Part shown: positions 62,161 to 64,000 of the stretch, piece after piece
Numbering within the stretch: position 1 is the stretch's first letter
Layout: the number at the start of each line of letters is the position of its first letter
NCBI RefSeq assembly: GCF_051131155.1
Contig: NZ_CP159508.1
Location: forward strand, 868,001-932,000
DNA length: 64,000 bases
Source: Pseudanabaena minima
Lineage (GTDB): Bacteria > Cyanobacteriota > Cyanobacteriia > Pseudanabaenales > Pseudanabaenaceae
Direction: 5' to 3'
Notes under the pieces: generated by a model
Told to the model about the DNA's origin: nothing
The model's input: only the letters and a program-made list of their open reading frames with translations
The model's database searches: none
Made by a program: the position numbers and the translations under genes

Positions 62161-63473
62161 GCAAAAAGGCGATCGCTATTTCTGCTCTCATCGTCATCAC
62201 GACAGCGACATCAGTGATGGCAGCTAATCAAAGTCACGTCGATCAATTGATTAAAACTAAAGAATGTTCAGAATGTGACCTGCCTGATGCCAGACTTGCA
62301 GGAGCCGACTTGATCAATGCCAATATTAGGGATGCCGATCTTCGTAAAGCTGATATGCGTGGGGCAAAGCTAGATGGGGCAAAGTTTATGCGCGCAAATA
62401 TGTTAGGTGCGGATCTGCGCTTTGCTCTGCTATCGGGGGCTGATTTTTTGAATACAAATTTGCTAGAAGCAAAACTTGAAGGGGCTAATCTTTTTCGAGC
62501 CAATCTCAAATATGCCAATCTTGAACGCTCTATTCTCAATCAAGCTTCCTTCAAAAATGCTGACTTACAATTCGCAAAATTAATTAGTGCAAAAGTCGAT
62601 GGAGCTACTTTTGAGAATGCTAATCTCAGACTTGCGGATCTAGAAAAAGCGGATCTTACTAATTCACGTTTAAAAAGAGCAAACCTCCGTAGGGCAAACT
62701 TTAGTGAAGTAAATCTCACAAGGGCAAATCTAGAAGGGGCAAGTCTAGAAGGAACTACCTTTGCAGGAGCAAATCTATTCCATACCGATCTGCGATCGAG
62801 CAAGATTGATAGTGATACTTTTTTTGATCCTAAGTGGTTTCTAGTCTGGAAAATTGTCAATCAGCGCACTGAAGGTCAAACTCTGGTCGCAGCCGATCTA
62901 TCGGGTGGGAATTTTGAGAAGGCGAATCTGGCAGGAGTTAATTTGGAAGATGCAAACTTCACTCAAGCCTATCTATTCATTACGAACCTCAGACGCAGTA
63001 ATCTAGTACGTGTCAAGTTTAATGATGCGAATCTCCGCTATGCCGATTTAACTAAGGCAAATCTCACTGAAGCTGACTTTAAAGGAGCACAACTTTCTGA
63101 TGCGAAGCTAGAAGGAGCAAACCTCCGCCTTGCTAATTTGCGGGAAAGCATTATTAATGAGGAGACAATTCTTGATCGCAAGTGGCGGGTAGTTTGGGAA
63201 ATTGTCAATCGTGGTGGTGAAGATCGCAATCTTAGGGGCTTCGATCTATCGGGTGCGAATTTACGTTTAGCAAGGTTGCGAGGAGCGCAGTTAGTGGAGG
63301 CCGATCTTAATCAATCAGACTTACGTGGAGCAGATTTTGTCGGCGCAAATTTACAACGGGCAAATCTCTCAGGGGCGAATCTCACGGGCGCGAATTTGCG
63401 GGGTGCGGTGTTGCAGGGTGCAAATTTTTGTGGCGCAACAATGCCCGATGGCACTGTCGGTAAATGCAAGTAA
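62151..63473 (+). CDS. Secreted pentapeptide-repeat protein coupled to the CIS ATPase
   Basis: 440 residues. Signal peptide (KKAIAISALIVITTATSVMA, then AN), a CSEC cap (KTKECSECDL) and about 60 A(D/N)Lxx units in three blocks. The blocks are separated by two copies of a non-repeat insert, DPKWFLVWKIVNQRTEGQTL and DRKWRVVWEIVNRGGEDRNL, each likely a loop off the beta-helix. The end ANFCGATMPDGTVGKCK is a Cys-containing cap. The start overlaps the ATPase stop by 10 bp. Location periplasm or thylakoid lumen; function unknown, but its coupling to a CIS ATPase is striking. Confidence 0.88.
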   Translation: MGIGKKAIAISALIVITTATSVMAANQSHVDQLIKTKECSECDLPDARLAGADLINANIRDADLRKADMRGAKLDGAKFMRANMLGADLRFALLSGADFLNTNLLEAKLEGANLFRANLKYANLERSILNQASFKNADLQFAKLISAKVDGATFENANLRLADLEKADLTNSRLKRANLRRANFSEVNLTRANLEGASLEGTTFAGANLFHTDLRSSKIDSDTFFDPKWFLVWKIVNQRTEGQTLVAADLSGGNFEKANLAGVNLEDANFTQAYLFITNLRRSNLVRVKFNDANLRYADLTKANLTEADFKGAQLSDAKLEGANLRLANLRESIINEETILDRKWRVVWEIVNRGGEDRNLRGFDLSGANLRLARLRGAQLVEADLNQSDLRGADFVGANLQRANLSGANLTGANLRGAVLQGANFCGATMPDGTVGKCK

Positions 63474-63681
63474 GAGATGCTTGATCGCTTAGCTTACTCT
63501 CACTGCGTTTGCCTAAACCTTTAGCCAAGCAAAAATATCATTAGCGTTAACCTGCCAAGTCTTTAGCCCTGTCAAGACAGGTAATGCCTTTTGTTTTTAA
63601 TTCATAAAAGTGTTGTCACACTTTCATGAATGGGGATAAGTCATCAACAGAAACCTATAAATGTACAGATCCCCGACTTTT

Positions 63682-63797
63682 TATAGCTATAGTAACCTGT
63701 ATCAGGACAAATCAAAAACCAAATAGTGTGAGGCGGCACTTCGCGCCGCCTCACACTATTTGGTTTTTATGTCCTAACAAGCATGGGGACAGCTATA
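63682..63797. repeat. Nested palindromic repeat element
   Basis: Inner perfect 24-bp arms at 63714-63737 (from AAAAACCAAATAGTGTG) and 63745-63768, middle GGACA (63705-63709) and TGTCC (63770-63774), outer TATAGCT and AGCTATA. It has the same layering as 51625-51748. Confidence 0.75.
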
Positions 63798-63893
63798 TAA
63801 GCAAGCAAAGACAATTTGCGAATTCACAAAAAAAGTCGGAGATCTTCACCAGTGCTTTTTAAGTTTTCATATGCCTAGCTACTTATTATTAAA

Positions 63894-63922
63894 GCGCGTT
63901 ACGCTTTCGCTAACGCGCCCTA
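63894..63922. repeat. GCGCGTTA...TAACGCGC small repeat
   Basis: Arms GCGCGTTA (63894-63901) and TAACGCGC (63911-63918) around CGCTTTCGC, followed by CCTAC. This unit is frequent between genes in cyanobacteria. Confidence 0.6.
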
Positions 63923-63952
63923 CAAATATGCTTCTAGATTCCAAATATAAAC

Positions 63953-64000
63953 TTAGCGAACAAACGCAGGCATTACTTCGGCAGCCGTCATCAAACCATA
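63953..64000 (-). CDS. C-terminal end of a gene running off the window
   Basis: On the minus strand the last codons read GLMTAAEVMPAFVR then TAA (63953-63955). The rest lies beyond the window. Too short to name; it is reported because the frame is open to the edge and looks protein-like. Confidence 0.35.
   Translation of the reverse strand, partial: YGLMTAAEVMPAFVR

Larger units (their letters stand above)
63474..63952. other. Gene-free stretch with three repeats
   Basis: No credible gene; a 78-codon frame at 63626-63862 runs through a palindrome and is rejected. The stretch holds the nested palindrome 63682-63797, the CCTAGCTACTTA block at about 63871-63882 and a GCGCGTTA/TAACGCGC repeat at 63894-63922. 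Confidence 0.6.

Noticed and set aside
62243..63229. Minus-strand frames inside the 440-aa pentapeptide gene
   Set aside because: Typical reverse-strand shadows of pentapeptide codons, rich in Arg/Ser/Ala without domains.
63626..63862. 78-codon plus-strand frame near the right edge
   Set aside because: It is read through a perfect nested palindrome and has no recognisable protein pattern.

Overview
The window is cyanobacterial. The HIP1 octamer GCGATCGC recurs throughout, and many genes belong to families typical of cyanobacteria: secreted pentapeptide-repeat proteins, a GUN4 domain, XisH/XisI, a Nif11-like peptide, a cry-DASH flavoprotein, a SWIM/SNF2 pair and long dispersed palindromes. 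A Pseudanabaena-like lineage is possible, but nothing here proves the genus.

Layout. (1) 0.2-4.5 kb is ordinary chromosome: a J-domain protein, a metallophosphoesterase, a lone amino-acid ABC permease and cry-DASH. (2) 4.7-15.8 kb, all on the minus strand, is an effector island. It holds three proteins with the same N-terminal DUF4157 (eCIS-associated, HELTH) module and unrelated C-termini: one unknown, one kinase-like, one cholera/pertussis-type ADP-ribosyltransferase. It also holds two orphan partner genes, an IS5/IS1031-type insertion and a pentapeptide gene whose 3' tail was copied along with an effector head. (3) 16-21.6 kb has cbiO, a secreted TPR protein, a Nif11-like peptide and a pseudokinase-TM-PstS fusion. 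(4) 21.8-42.6 kb is a plus-strand contractile injection system (CIS) operon: a small protein, gp19-like tube, a giant 2657-residue IQR-repeat protein, Pvc7-like tube/LysM protein, VgrG-like spike, PAAR-like tip, gp25, gp6/J and tail protein I homologues, a DUF4159-like protein, a dCache-HAMP membrane protein and an Ig-TM-WD40 protein. (5) 42.6-48.1 kb is a scrambled island: SWIM protein, XisI, 5'-truncated XisH, a CHAT-TPR-GUN4 gene split by an IS66-like element, and a Phd/PIN toxin-antitoxin pair with a frameshifted toxin. (6) 48.2-55.5 kb has the SNF2 helicase, a two-component protein lacking both phospho-acceptors, thioredoxin, a stand-alone recombinase domain and a four-CBS protein. (7) 55.6-63.5 kb has further CIS parts: on the minus strand a large membrane Ig protein, a tail-assembly-chaperone-like protein and a tiny DUF6760-like gene; on the plus strand a Pvc15-like AAA+ ATPase translationally coupled to a pentapeptide protein.

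Together, regions 2, 4 and 7 look like one CIS with its effectors, split over three nearby loci. I find no sheath gene, so at least one more locus must lie outside the window if the machine works. The membrane proteins in the CIS operons suggest a membrane-anchored (possibly thylakoid-type) machine rather than a released one; that is inference. The most unusual item is the giant protein, whose IQR motif, repeated about 60 times, also occurs in the N-terminal leaders of the DUF4157 effectors.
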